From: Novosphingobium terrae
Lineage (GTDB): Bacteria > Pseudomonadota > Alphaproteobacteria > Sphingomonadales > Sphingomonadaceae
Reading direction: 5' to 3'
Length of the DNA: 64,000 nt
Assembly: GCF_017163935.1 (NCBI RefSeq)
Contig: NZ_JABVZR010000002.1
Span: 868,001-932,000 of the forward strand
A model generated the notes under the pieces. The model made no database searches. It saw only the letters and a program-made list of their open reading frames with translations, and was not told where the DNA came from. The number at the start of each line of letters is the position of its first letter. Within the stretch, counting starts at the first letter, position 1. Position numbers and translations under genes: made by a program. Shown here one piece after another: positions 17,614 through 25,264 of this stretch.

Positions 17614-18966
17614 TCAGACGGGGATCAGGCCCGGCGCTGCTGCGCAAGGGATCGCCACGACATTGACCGCCAGCGGCAGGGTGACATCGACCCTCGCTCC
17701 GCCTCCCGGTGCGCGGCTCCGCCGCATGGTGCCATCATGGCGTTCGACCACCGTGCGGCTGATCGACAGGCCCAGCCCCATGCCGTTCTTCTTGGTGGTG
17801 AAGAAGCTGTCGAAGTCCTGCTGTGTGCCCGGATCGGCCCAGCCCGGCCCTTGATCGCAAACGCTGACCGTCGCTTGCCCATCCCTTGCATCCAGCGCCA
17901 GAGTGACAATCCGGCGACCCGGTGCCGTGCTCTCCATCGCCTGAATGGCGTTGAGGATCAGATTGGCAAAGACCTGCTTCAACAGAATGGCATCGCCCAG
18001 CACCATCACCGGCTCGGCTGGCGACGAGAAAAGAGTCAGGCGGGTCTGGCTCTCGGCGGCCTCGCGCCCCATCAGGGTGACGGTGCCGGCAAGGACATCG
18101 GCAAGATCGATCTCGGCCCGATCGATCCGCGCCTCGCCGATCAGCGAGCGCACGCGCTGCATCACCAGACGCGCATGGTCCACGCCCCGGGTCAAGCCCT
18201 GCAGCGCCTGCTGCACCTCCTCAAGATCGGGCGGCACGCGCGCCAGCCAGCGCTGCGCGGCATTGGCGTAATTATGGATCACCGCCATCGGCTGGTTCAG
18301 CTCATGCGCGATCGAGGCGGACATCGCCGCCAGCGCGCCGGTGCGCTGCACCTCGGCCAGCTCCTCACGGGCGTGCTGGATCTGCCCTTCCAGCGCCTTG
18401 CTGCGCGAGATGTCGAGAATGCTGCCCGGCACCCGATCAAGCGAGGCCTGAGGGCCCAGCCCAAAGCTGATGGTGATCTGCCGGGGCGCCCCATCGCGCG
18501 GGATGACCACCGCTTCGGTATGGAACAGCGGGCGGCGCTCATCGATGGCGATGATGCATTCGGCAAAGCTTTTGTCACCCTCGGGCAGGAAGTCGCCAAG
18601 ATAATCGAAGAAATCCTCCTTGCGCTCGAAGCCCATCATGGTGAGCGCCGTGGCATTCACATCGGTGATCCGCACCAGCTTGCGCATGGCAATCACGATG
18701 TCGGGATGGGTCTCTATATGGCGCCTGATATCGCTGATACCCTCTTCGCGCAGCCGCGCCAGTTGCGCAACGATGGGAGAGAAATCATGCTCCCAGATCG
18801 CGATCGTCAGGGAATCGAAGAGGAGACGATAGCGGCGCTCGCTCTGCCGGGCGGCGTGGTTCATGCGGCGGCAGCGCAGAAGGATTGCCGTGACCGCCAG
18901 CAGCATGATCAGCCGACAAAGCGCCGCCATGGCCAGATGCGCCGGATTGTCTGCCCCTGAAACCAT
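17614..18966 (-). CDS. PAS-domain sensor histidine kinase
   Basis: 450 residues. One possible N-terminal membrane helix (residues 15-32), a PAS region (about 45-190), then HisKA with His221 in SIAHELNQPMAVIHNYANAA, N-box FANLILNAIQAM, G-boxes DQGPGW and GMGLGLSI. The H-box and short N-box are of the HPK4/FixL-DctB type. No response regulator is adjacent, so it is an orphan whose partner may be the FixJ-like regulator at 21992 or lie elsewhere. No clear Shine-Dalgarno precedes the ATG; a strong hairpin plus T-run lies about 30 nt upstream in the leader. Confidence 0.9.
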   Translation of the reverse strand: MVSGADNPAHLAMAALCRLIMLLAVTAILLRCRRMNHAARQSERRYRLLFDSLTIAIWEHDFSPIVAQLARLREEGISDIRRHIETHPDIVIAMRKLVRITDVNATALTMMGFERKEDFFDYLGDFLPEGDKSFAECIIAIDERRPLFHTEAVVIPRDGAPRQITISFGLGPQASLDRVPGSILDISRSKALEGQIQHAREELAEVQRTGALAAMSASIAHELNQPMAVIHNYANAAQRWLARVPPDLEEVQQALQGLTRGVDHARLVMQRVRSLIGEARIDRAEIDLADVLAGTVTLMGREAAESQTRLTLFSSPAEPVMVLGDAILLKQVFANLILNAIQAMESTAPGRRIVTLALDARDGQATVSVCDQGPGWADPGTQQDFDSFFTTKKNGMGLGLSISRTVVERHDGTMRRSRAPGGGARVDVTLPLAVNVVAIPCAAAPGLIPV

Positions 18967-19362
18967 GAGGGCAGTCTATAAAATCCTGTAAAACAAACAT
19001 GCCCCGAACGGGGGAGTTTACCAGCCTCCTTCGGGGGCATGCGGCTTGCACGTCCTCGCCTTGCCCATTCAGGCAGGGCTTCAATCTGGCGGCCACCGGC
19101 TTCCAGCCGGTAGTATCGCTGGCGGGACAGAGCAGCGCAAAGGTGAAATCCCGCCCCTCTCTTGGTCAAGCCTTGTCGCCAATATGGCAAGGTCACATCA
19201 TAAAGCCATCAGCATCCCGCTCCATCTTCAAGATCGGATATCGAAAACTACACCCGCCCCACGCTGTACTTGCCGCCCGACATATGCTGCATAGGACGCA
19301 TGCAAAACAGGCTCTTGCCGTTCCGGACGAGTCTGCCCCCCGTGCTGAAGGATCTTTACCTT
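18967..19362. other. 396-bp intergenic region with structured minus-strand segment
   Basis: No convincing protein gene. Besides the terminator at 18998-19041 it contains further complementary arms on the minus strand (GGCGGGA with TCCCGCC around 19120-19160, and ACCGGCT with AGCCGGT near 19095-19112). These could form a structured RNA ending at the terminator. The right side must contain the promoter of the secreted protein gene at 19363. Confidence 0.45.
18998..19041 (-). terminator. Hairpin with U-run in the leader of the PAS kinase
   Basis: Read on the minus strand: CATGCCCC-C-GAA-GGAG pairs with CTCC, then TTCGGGGCATG, followed directly by TTTGTTTT. This is a convincing intrinsic terminator shape located between 31 and 75 nt upstream of the kinase ATG. 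Either a transcript from the upstream region ends here, or it is an attenuator for the kinase. Confidence 0.65.
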
Positions 19363-20037
19363 ATGAAATGTCTCAAGGGCGTGCTGCTCTCGGTGCTTTT
19401 CGCCAATGCTGCCACCGCCCAGCCCGTCGCCGTGGTCAGCCCTGACAATTTCACCGCCGATCCGCTGTTTCAGCAATATATCTCCGACGAATATCAGTTG
19501 AGCCGCGCCCTTCAGGCCACCATGGTCAAGATGATGGACAGCAGCATCCCGCCAGAGGTCAAGGCCGCGGCTCCGGCCCTGCCCGGCTGCACGGATGAAA
19601 TGCGCAAGGTTCTGGGCGACGGCGTCTTTATCACCCCGCTGATGAGCAAGCTGCAGAGCCTCAGCCCCGATGAGCGCAAGCAATTCGCCGCTTTCGCGCA
19701 ATTTCTGCACAGTGCTGATGGTGGTCGCCTGATCGCGCTCAATCATGAGGCCATGGCTGTGTCGGACAAGCCCGATGACAATGGCATGCCGCAACTCGCG
19801 AGTGACCGTGACAGCAAGCTGGATCAGATCAAGACCTTGCTGCAAAACCAGCCTCAGCCCAATGAATTGCCGCAGGCCCTTTTCGGTCTGGGCATCTACA
19901 TGCAGGGCATCGCCGAGCAATTCGCCAATGGCGGCGGGATCGAAGAGGCGCAGAAGAAGGTCTTCGCCAGCCCGGCCTGCACCGCTCTGCAGCAGCAGAT
20001 GGACGCCTATGACAAGGCCCACCCGCAAAAGAAGTAA
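19363..20037 (+). CDS. Secreted hypothetical protein
   Basis: 224 residues with a signal peptide (MKCLKGVLLSVLFANAATAQ). The mature part is mostly helical and polar: SDEYQLSRALQATMVKMMDS, KLQSLSPDERKQFAAFAQFL and a C-terminal VFASPACTALQQQMDAY. Two cysteines (CTDEM region and SPACTA) could form a disulfide. ATG 19363 has AAGGA about 10 nt upstream and starts the signal peptide; the open frame reaches back to 19270. I do not recognise a family; periplasmic location is the only safe inference. Confidence 0.7.
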   Translation: MKCLKGVLLSVLFANAATAQPVAVVSPDNFTADPLFQQYISDEYQLSRALQATMVKMMDSSIPPEVKAAAPALPGCTDEMRKVLGDGVFITPLMSKLQSLSPDERKQFAAFAQFLHSADGGRLIALNHEAMAVSDKPDDNGMPQLASDRDSKLDQIKTLLQNQPQPNELPQALFGLGIYMQGIAEQFANGGGIEEAQKKVFASPACTALQQQMDAYDKAHPQKK

Positions 20038-20051
20038 AGTGCTGCGCCAAC

Positions 20052-20088
20052 CCCCGGGAGCAAGGTCAATATAGCCTTGCTTGCGGGG
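20052..20088 (+). terminator. Imperfect hairpin after secreted protein gene
   Basis: Arms CCCCGGGAGCAAGG and CCTTGCTTGCGGGG pair except for two central bases; loop of 9 nt. It lies 15 bp after the stop at 20037. No T-run follows, so terminator function is tentative. Confidence 0.45.
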
Positions 20089-20105
20089 CGAAGGCCCTCA
20101 ATAAA

Positions 20106-20139
20106 AACGCCGCCCGTTCCGTGAGGAGCGGGCGGCGTT
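20106..20139 (-). terminator. Intrinsic terminator of the MucR-like gene
   Basis: Arms AACGCCGCCCG and CGGGCGGCGTT (11 bp) with a 12-nt loop. On the minus strand it is followed by a T-run (TTTTTAT), which places it as the terminator of the MucR-like gene whose stop is at 20159. Confidence 0.8.
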
Positions 20140-20158
20140 CCTATGAGGAAGACTGTCC

Positions 20159-21181
20159 TCAGCCCTCTGCGGGAGTGGTCGCCGCAGGAGTCGGAGCAGC
20201 GGGAGCTGCCGGAGCCGCAGCGCTCTTCTTCGCAGGCGCGCGCTTGGCGGCCGCAGGCTTGGCCGCAGCAGCCTTGGCGTCAGCGGGCTTGGCCTCAGCC
20301 TTGGGCTTGGCGGCAGCCTTCGCCTTGGGTTCAGCCTTGGCCGTGGTCTTGGGCGCGGCGTCAGCCTTCACCTTGGGGGCAGCCTTCGCCTTGGGCTCGG
20401 CCTTGGGCTTCGGTTCAGCCTTGACCGCAGCCTTGGCGGGAGCCGTCACGGCGGCAACCGCAACCTCAGCCTTGGGATCGCGGGCCATACGGCGCGGCTT
20501 GGCGGCGGCGGCAGCCTTGGGCGCGGCAGCGGGCTTGGCCTCGGCAGCGGGCGTCTTGGCAGGAGCCGCCTCGGTGGCGGGGGTCACAGCCTTGGCGACG
20601 GCTTCCGTCTTGGGCTTGGCAGCAGCCTGCTTCGGCTTGGCGGCAGCAGCCGGAGCCTTCTCAGCCTTGGGGGCGGCGGCCTTTGCGGCCTTGGGCGCAG
20701 CAGCCTTGGCGACGGCAGCCTTGGGCGCGGCAGCGGCCTTGGCGGCGGGTGCAGCAGCGGCTTCGGGGCGCTTGCGGCCAAGGCCCAGCTTCTGGGCGAT
20801 ATCGCGGCGCTGCGCGGCGTAATCGGCGGCGACCATCGGATAATCCGGCTTCAGGCCATAGCGCTCACGGTATTCGGCAGGCGTCAGACCATGCAGCGCA
20901 AGATGACGCTTGAGCGTCTTGTACTTCTTGCCGTCGATCAGGCTGACAAGATGGTCATGCTTCACCGAAGCACGGGGCGAAACCGCCGGTTCATAGGTCA
21001 CGACTTCGGCTTCGGGCGCCTTGTCCGTGTTGAGCTCGGTGATCGCCGCATGCATATCCTTCAGGAAGGAATGCACGTCCTGCGCCCCAGGGTTCACATT
21101 GGGGTTCTGCAGCCAGGCGATGGTGATTTCACCGGCCAGCTCGATCAGGCTTGCGACGTTCTCGGTATTGTTATCGGCCAT
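20159..21181 (-). CDS. MucR/Ros-like regulator with long Ala/Lys/Pro tail
   Basis: 340 residues. Residues about 1-140 match MucR/Ros nucleoid-associated regulators: helical N-terminus (LIELAGEITIAWLQNPN), then LVSLIDGKKYKTLKRHLALH, LTPAEYRERYGLKPDYPMVA and RRDIAQKLGLGRKR. The first zinc ligand is missing: the usual Cys of VCLEDGK is Ser here, while the Asp and both His remain. Residues about 141-340 are low-complexity Ala/Lys/Pro (repeats such as PKAEPKAKAAPK), like histone H1 tails. Ordinary MucR proteins are about 140-190 residues, so the tail doubles the protein. Likely a chromatin-like DNA-bridging factor; single gene with its own terminator. Confidence 0.88.
   Translation of the reverse strand: MADNNTENVASLIELAGEITIAWLQNPNVNPGAQDVHSFLKDMHAAITELNTDKAPEAEVVTYEPAVSPRASVKHDHLVSLIDGKKYKTLKRHLALHGLTPAEYRERYGLKPDYPMVAADYAAQRRDIAQKLGLGRKRPEAAAAPAAKAAAAPKAAVAKAAAPKAAKAAAPKAEKAPAAAAKPKQAAAKPKTEAVAKAVTPATEAAPAKTPAAEAKPAAAPKAAAAAKPRRMARDPKAEVAVAAVTAPAKAAVKAEPKPKAEPKAKAAPKVKADAAPKTTAKAEPKAKAAAKPKAEAKPADAKAAAAKPAAAKRAPAKKSAAAPAAPAAPTPAATTPAEG
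20165..20780 (-). repeat. Low-complexity AKP-coding repeat tract
   Basis: Degenerate short repeats inside the MucR-like gene, built from GCC, AAG and CCC/CCG codons (seen on the plus strand as recurring GCCTTGGGC and GCAGCCTTGGC words). It encodes the cationic tail. Such tracts change length easily by slippage in frame. Confidence 0.7.
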
Positions 21182-21200
21182 GATTGTCCCTCTTCTCGTC

Positions 21201-21231
21201 AGGGAACCGAGGACTACGCGTCTGGTTCCCT
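21201..21231 (-). promoter_or_regulatory. Inverted repeat AGGGAACC-N15-GGTTCCCT in MucR-like leader
   Basis: Perfect 8-bp arms 20-50 bp upstream of the MucR-like start codon. It may be an autoregulatory operator or a leader stem close to the Shine-Dalgarno GAGGGA. Confidence 0.45.
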
Positions 21232-21250
21232 TTCGTCAAATAAACTCGAA

Positions 21251-21275
21251 GACTTCCGTGCCGGAAGTCATTTTT
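21251..21275 (+). terminator. Compact hairpin with T-run upstream of MucR-like gene
   Basis: Perfect 8-bp stem GACTTCCG / CGGAAGTC with a 3-nt loop, followed by ATTTTTC on the plus strand. It is a good plus-strand intrinsic terminator, but no plus-strand gene precedes it; it would stop a short transcript running away from the MucR-like gene or read-through from 20037. Confidence 0.5.
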
Positions 21276-21303
21276 CTCGCGGTGCGATCCGTCGGAAAGC
21301 TTC

Positions 21304-21317
21304 TGAACGATCGTTCA
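21304..21317. promoter_or_regulatory. Perfect palindrome TGAACGATCGTTCA
   Basis: 14-bp perfect dyad about 125 bp upstream of the MucR-like gene. Its form is that of a TetR-type operator. Compare GAATGATCATTC at 54809-54820. Confidence 0.4.
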
Positions 21318-21991
21318 TCAAAGCCATCCATCTTTCAAATTCCTGTAACCGACCCGATGCTCTCGACCCGGTTAACATATTGACTGTTCTTGAAAACTTG
21401 CAACCCTTCCGCCAGACTTGAACCACCTCTGCCCAACAGGTCAAAGCAGCGCTTCCGCCAGAATTGTTGCCATGATTTTATCTGCACCTGACACCGGAGA
21501 AACCGGCTCATAGCCCCAAAATGTTACTGAAGTCTGTTATCATCGACACTGTGACAAACGGTATAGCGGCAGACTTACTTCCTCTTGGCCTTGTGATGGA
21601 AGTCTTGGCCAGCGGCAACGCGCGATGACATGATCCTCAGCAGGCCGCCTGCCCACGCTGCCCGGTGAACCGTTCCCGCCCCCGTCCATGGTCCCTGCAA
21701 AGCATCGGCAGGACACAGTTGATCCCATGAATGTCATCATGATCGGCAGAGCCCATATCGCGATCATGGCAGGCAACGCAGCACCACGCATGCGTAGATC
21801 CTCTACCCCGGAAAGAGCATTCTCAAGAACACGATCCCGGAAGAGCAAGTCATCATAGCCCAAGCCGAACGGATCGGGCCTCTTCAACACACACTCATCT
21901 CATGGAAGATCAAAGATCACGCCACGAACCCGACCTCTTGGTCTTACCCCCAAGTCATCGCGCGGTCATGCCCTGCGGCCCCTGGCCCGTC

Positions 21992-22585
21992 TCAACCCTC
22001 ACCGCGGCTGAGCGCGACAAGCTGGGCCAGGCCATTGGCACGGGTCTTGGCAACAATCGCGGCGCGATGATCCTCGACCGTCCGCACGGAAATCCCCAGC
22101 AACTCGGCGATCTCCTTGTTGCTGTGCCCCTTGACCAGCCAATCGAACACCTCGCGCTCGCGGCGGGTGAAGGCGCCGGTGGCCTGCTCGACCTGCCACT
22201 TGCGTGCCGACCATGCCAGCCCCTCGCGCACGGCAGCAATCAGGCGCGCCTCATCCAGCGGCTTTTCCAGATAGTCCAGCCCGCCATGGCGGCGCACCGC
22301 ATCCACGGCATGGGCGGTGGTGGGCCAGGCGGTCATGAACACCAGTGCCACGCCGGGGTCACGGGCGCGCAGATGCTCGGCCAAGGTGAAGCCATCGGTT
22401 TCGGCCATCTGGATATCGCTGACGACACAGCTGAACCTTCTGGCCATCATCTCGCCCAGCAGGGCGGCGGGCTTCGTGAAGAAGCTGGCCTCGAAACCCT
22501 GCCGCACCAGCAATCGCGCCACCGCCGCCGCGAAATCGGCATCGTCATCAAGCACGGCCACGCAGGAAGAGGGCTGGATGGTCAT
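21992..22585 (-). CDS. FixJ/NarL-type response regulator
   Basis: 197 residues. Receiver domain with acidic pocket LDDDAD, phospho-acceptor Asp57 (VVSDIQM), Thr in FMTAW and Lys in LEKPLDEA. C-terminal LuxR-type HTH from about residue 138: FTRREREVFDWLVKGHSNKE, IAELLGISVRTVEDHRAAI. Domain order and length match FixJ. Its ATG overlaps the stop of... rather, its first codons (22582-22585) overlap the stop of the upstream sensor kinase by ATGA, so the pair is one two-component system. Confidence 0.95.
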   Translation of the reverse strand: MTIQPSSCVAVLDDDADFAAAVARLLVRQGFEASFFTKPAALLGEMMARRFSCVVSDIQMAETDGFTLAEHLRARDPGVALVFMTAWPTTAHAVDAVRRHGGLDYLEKPLDEARLIAAVREGLAWSARKWQVEQATGAFTRREREVFDWLVKGHSNKEIAELLGISVRTVEDHRAAIVAKTRANGLAQLVALSRGEG

Positions 22586-24219
22586 GCACTGGCTCCGACG
22601 ATGGGCAGGAAAAGAAGGAAGCGCACCTGCCCGGGGGCGTCCCTGCGTGACAGCCTGCCGCCATGGGCCTCGACGATGGTCCGCGCGATGGCGAGCCCCA
22701 CACCCATGCCCCCACGACCGCTGCCATCGCCACCCGCGCCGCTGGCCGTGGCGGCGTTCACGATTTCGAGGCAGACCTCGCCGCCCTCGACATGCACATC
22801 GAGCCGCATGTCGGTCTCGGCCTGAGCCACCTGCGCATGGGCTGCCATGGCATTGCGCAACAGATTGACCAGCGCCTGAGTCAGCTCAACCTCCTGCGCC
22901 TGCACAAAGATGTCCTCCGCCACCGGATCGGTGCCAAGCCAGGCCCCCATCGCGCGCAGTTCGGGCGCCACGATCTGGCGGGCGGTCTGCACCAGCAGAG
23001 CCACCTGCACGGGGGAGGGTTCATCTACATCGCGGCCGCCAAAGCGGCGCAGACGCCGCACCATATCGGACAGTTCCCGCGCCTTGCGATCGACCAGCGC
23101 CGCGCTCGCCGCGATTTCGGCGGGGGCATCGCCGCAGCTCTCATTCAGATGCCGCGCCTCGATCGCCAGCGTGGAGAGCGGCTGGCTGATCTCATGGATC
23201 ACCGCGACCGACATCGCCCGCAAGGTCTTGAGCCGCTCGGCCTGAAAGAGCATGCGGTTGCGCCGATCGAGACTGGCCTGCGCCCAGATCTGCGCATCGC
23301 AATAGCTGCCCGCCAGCCATGTCACCACAACGGTGGAGGCCAGCCCGAGATGCAGGCCCAGACGTTGCGTATAGGTCACCGCCTGCGCGGAATAGGGCAG
23401 CAGCATCACCACCTGCACGAAGATCGCCAGCCATGCGCCCCGCCGCCCGAAACGCAGCCCGATCCATGCGCCCGCCAGCAGCCCCGGGGCCGGCTGCACG
23501 CCCATGCCCGCGCGCCACAGAAACCATGCCACCAGCGTGCTGACCGCCAGAGCCCCGCCGCCTTCCAGCAAGGCCAGCGGCTTGAGGCGCGGCAGCGTCA
23601 GGCCGACTTTGCGCTGGATCACCTCATCCAGAAACAGCAGCACGGGGGCCAGCACCAGAATGCCCAGCAGATCCCCCACCACCAGACTGCTCAGCGCGAT
23701 GACGAGATCGATGCCCTGACCGAAGGTCGGCTGCGTGCGCGGCAGGATCAGCTGGATCGGCTGAACCAGCAAGGCGTTGAGGATCGGGGCGCCGACAGCC
23801 GCCAGACCGAAGATCATCGGCGGCAGAAGGTTGGGCGCGCCACGCCGCACCGCCAGCCTCTGCAACACGGTGAGAACAAGGCCACAGGTCAGCGCCGGAC
23901 GCATCACACCCAGAGCATCGTGCCATGCATCCGGCCCGGCCAGATCGACCAGCCCTGTCAACGCATCCACCGCCAGTTCTACGGCCATAAGCCATGGCGT
24001 CAGCCGGGGGCCCCAACGCCACAAGACGGCAAAGCGCAAGCCCGCCGCCGGATACCACAGCGAGAAGAAGCCCTCCCCGCCCCAGGGCCGCGCGATCCAG
24101 TGCAGCAGGGCAAAGCCGGCGGCATAGGCCGGTAACAGGAAGACATCCGTCCGGCGGCAGGCGAAAGCCCGCAGCGTGGTTTCAAGCTGCTGAAAACGGT
24201 GAGGATCTGGCGTTGACAT
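22582..24219 (-). CDS. MASE1-like membrane sensor histidine kinase
   Basis: 545 residues. An N-terminal block of about 8 membrane helices (residues 27-305) with features of the MASE1 sensor domain (FFSLWYPAAGLRFAVLWRWG, GDLLGILVLAPVLL), then HisKA with His342 in SVAVIHEISQPLSTL, N-box ALVNLLRNAMAAH and G-box GMGVGLAI. No PAS domain. The H-box is the same HExxQPL type as the orphan kinase at 17614. The ATGA overlap with the FixJ-like regulator indicates a cognate pair. The signal sensed is unknown. Confidence 0.92.
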   Translation of the reverse strand: MSTPDPHRFQQLETTLRAFACRRTDVFLLPAYAAGFALLHWIARPWGGEGFFSLWYPAAGLRFAVLWRWGPRLTPWLMAVELAVDALTGLVDLAGPDAWHDALGVMRPALTCGLVLTVLQRLAVRRGAPNLLPPMIFGLAAVGAPILNALLVQPIQLILPRTQPTFGQGIDLVIALSSLVVGDLLGILVLAPVLLFLDEVIQRKVGLTLPRLKPLALLEGGGALAVSTLVAWFLWRAGMGVQPAPGLLAGAWIGLRFGRRGAWLAIFVQVVMLLPYSAQAVTYTQRLGLHLGLASTVVVTWLAGSYCDAQIWAQASLDRRNRMLFQAERLKTLRAMSVAVIHEISQPLSTLAIEARHLNESCGDAPAEIAASAALVDRKARELSDMVRRLRRFGGRDVDEPSPVQVALLVQTARQIVAPELRAMGAWLGTDPVAEDIFVQAQEVELTQALVNLLRNAMAAHAQVAQAETDMRLDVHVEGGEVCLEIVNAATASGAGGDGSGRGGMGVGLAIARTIVEAHGGRLSRRDAPGQVRFLLFLPIVGASA

Positions 24220-24353
24220 GCCAGCCTGTGCTTGCCCGATCCGTCACCGGATCGATACCCGTAAAATTCACGGATCGACCCGGATGTGCGATCCTCCCAT
24301 TGTGGCCTTGCGACCAGAAGGCCTGTCCGTTTCCGACGGGCAAGCCTGACACT

Positions 24354-24385
24354 GGCCGGTGGAAGGGATATCCCCTCCACCGGCC
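24354..24385. terminator. Strong hairpin between kinase operon and lipoprotein gene
   Basis: Arms GGCCGGTGGAAGGG and CCCCTCCACCGGCC (14 bp, one mismatch) with a 4-nt loop; CTTTATG follows on the plus strand. It lies 35 bp beyond the stop of the minus-strand lipoprotein gene at 24420 and probably ends that transcript. Confidence 0.65.
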
Positions 24386-24419
24386 CTTTATGCGGCCTCA
24401 ACTCCGGCCCGAACATCCA

Positions 24420-24665
24420 TCAAAGCGGGCAGGAGAACGTACCGCCGGGGCGATAGATCAGATCCGTGCGCGGATCGTAATGCGGGTAATGCCGTTCGCA
24501 ACGGGCCACATGGCGCCCCCAGCTTTCGCCGCGCCAGCCCGGAGGCGGAGGCGATGCCGGATAATAGGTGGTGCAGGCGCCGAGCAGGCTGCTCGCAAGC
24601 GGCACGAAGGCCAGCAGGATTGCCCGGCGGTTCAACGAAAAGGGGAAGGGTCGGGTCAAGGCCAT
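24420..24665 (-). CDS. Small BA14K-like lipoprotein
   Basis: 81 residues. Signal sequence followed by lipobox SLLGAC (lipidated Cys about residue 31). The mature part ends with RHVARCERHYPHYDPRTDLI and YRPGGTFSCPL, which resembles the BA14K pattern (C-x-R-Y-x-S-Y-D-P...G-x-x-x-C). BA14K proteins are small cell-envelope proteins known as Brucella antigens, with lectin-like properties reported. Monocistronic. Confidence 0.75.
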   Translation of the reverse strand: MALTRPFPFSLNRRAILLAFVPLASSLLGACTTYYPASPPPPGWRGESWGRHVARCERHYPHYDPRTDLIYRPGGTFSCPL

Positions 24666-24884
24666 GATGCGCTCCTGTGAGAATAACTCCGAGACTCAAA
24701 GCGCTTGAACGGGGCAGCAGCGAAAAGCCGTCGCGGCGGCTGCGCTTTTTTCCGGTTGATCCTCTCAGCCCCCTCTCCCCGATCCGGCACAAAAACTTTC
24801 GAAGCGCGCGACGGGAATTCCTGCACGCCCCGTTTAACCCGGGTCGGCCAGAACAACGGGCCGGTGCAACATTGGAGAGATCCT

Positions 24885-25145
24885 ATGAAGAAGACCATCC
24901 TGCTGGCGGCGCTTGCTGTCAGCGCCGCGCTCTCATCCATCACGCCCGCTCAGGCCGCCGGTGGGTGCGGGCCCGGTTTCCATCGCGGCCCCTACGGCGC
25001 CTGCCGCCCCAACTATGGGCCGGGGCCAGCCGTCGTCGCTCCCGGACTGGCCGTGGGCGTGTTCTATCCCGGCCACGGCTATTGGGACGGTCACCGCTAT
25101 TGGGGCCATCGCTATGGCTGGCATGGCGGCTGGCGCTATCGTTAA
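24885..25145 (+). CDS. Small secreted Gly/Tyr/His-rich protein (GCG_CRPN type)
   Basis: 86 residues. Signal peptide MKKTILLAALAVSAALSSIT ending PAQAA, then GGCGPGFHRGPYGACRPN, the GCG_CRPN prefix motif, followed by a Gly/Tyr/Trp/His-rich tail (YWDGHRYWGHRYGWHGG). Start ATG 24885 has GGAGAGA about 5 nt upstream. Family members are small exported alphaproteobacterial proteins without known function. Lies divergently from the BA14K-like lipoprotein (219 bp apart). Confidence 0.85.
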   Translation: MKKTILLAALAVSAALSSITPAQAAGGCGPGFHRGPYGACRPNYGPGPAVVAPGLAVGVFYPGHGYWDGHRYWGHRYGWHGGWRYR

Positions 25146-25151
25146 GCCATG

Positions 25152-25187
25152 GGATGAGCGGGGCCTTCACGATGGTCCCGCTCATCC
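25152..25187. terminator. Hairpin between convergent genes
   Basis: Perfect 11-bp arms GGATGAGCGGG / CCCGCTCATCC with a 14-nt loop, 7 bp after the stop at 25145. No T-run; bidirectional use is inferred. Confidence 0.55.
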
Positions 25188-25264
25188 AGCCTCAGCGAGC
25201 GATCGGCGGCTTGCCCGCTGACCATCTCATTTCCGGATGATCGCGTTTTCAACGCATGGCGGAG

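Larger units (their letters stand above)
21182..21991. other. 810-bp region without a supported gene
   Basis: The longest gap in the window and visibly less GC-rich than its flanks between 21240 and 21900. It carries the MucR leader with two hairpins (21201-21231, 21251-21275) and a perfect palindrome (21304-21317). A minus-strand frame of 116 codons at 21540-21890 lacks a start signal, family resemblance and the local codon bias. It may be decayed DNA or hold an unseen RNA. Confidence 0.55.

Noticed and set aside
19042..19269. Riboswitch upstream of the orphan kinase
   Set aside because: Stem arms exist, but I could not match cobalamin, TPP, FMN, glycine, SAH or cyclic-di-GMP consensus elements; kept only as an unassigned structured region.
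20121..20822. Plus-strand Ala/Leu-rich frame opposite the MucR-like tail
   Set aside because: Produced by the complement of the AKP repeats; no start signal.
21540..21890. Minus-strand open frame of 116 codons downstream of the FixJ-like gene
   Set aside because: Starts with GTG without a ribosome site, has no recognisable motif, and its codon usage is unlike the neighbours.
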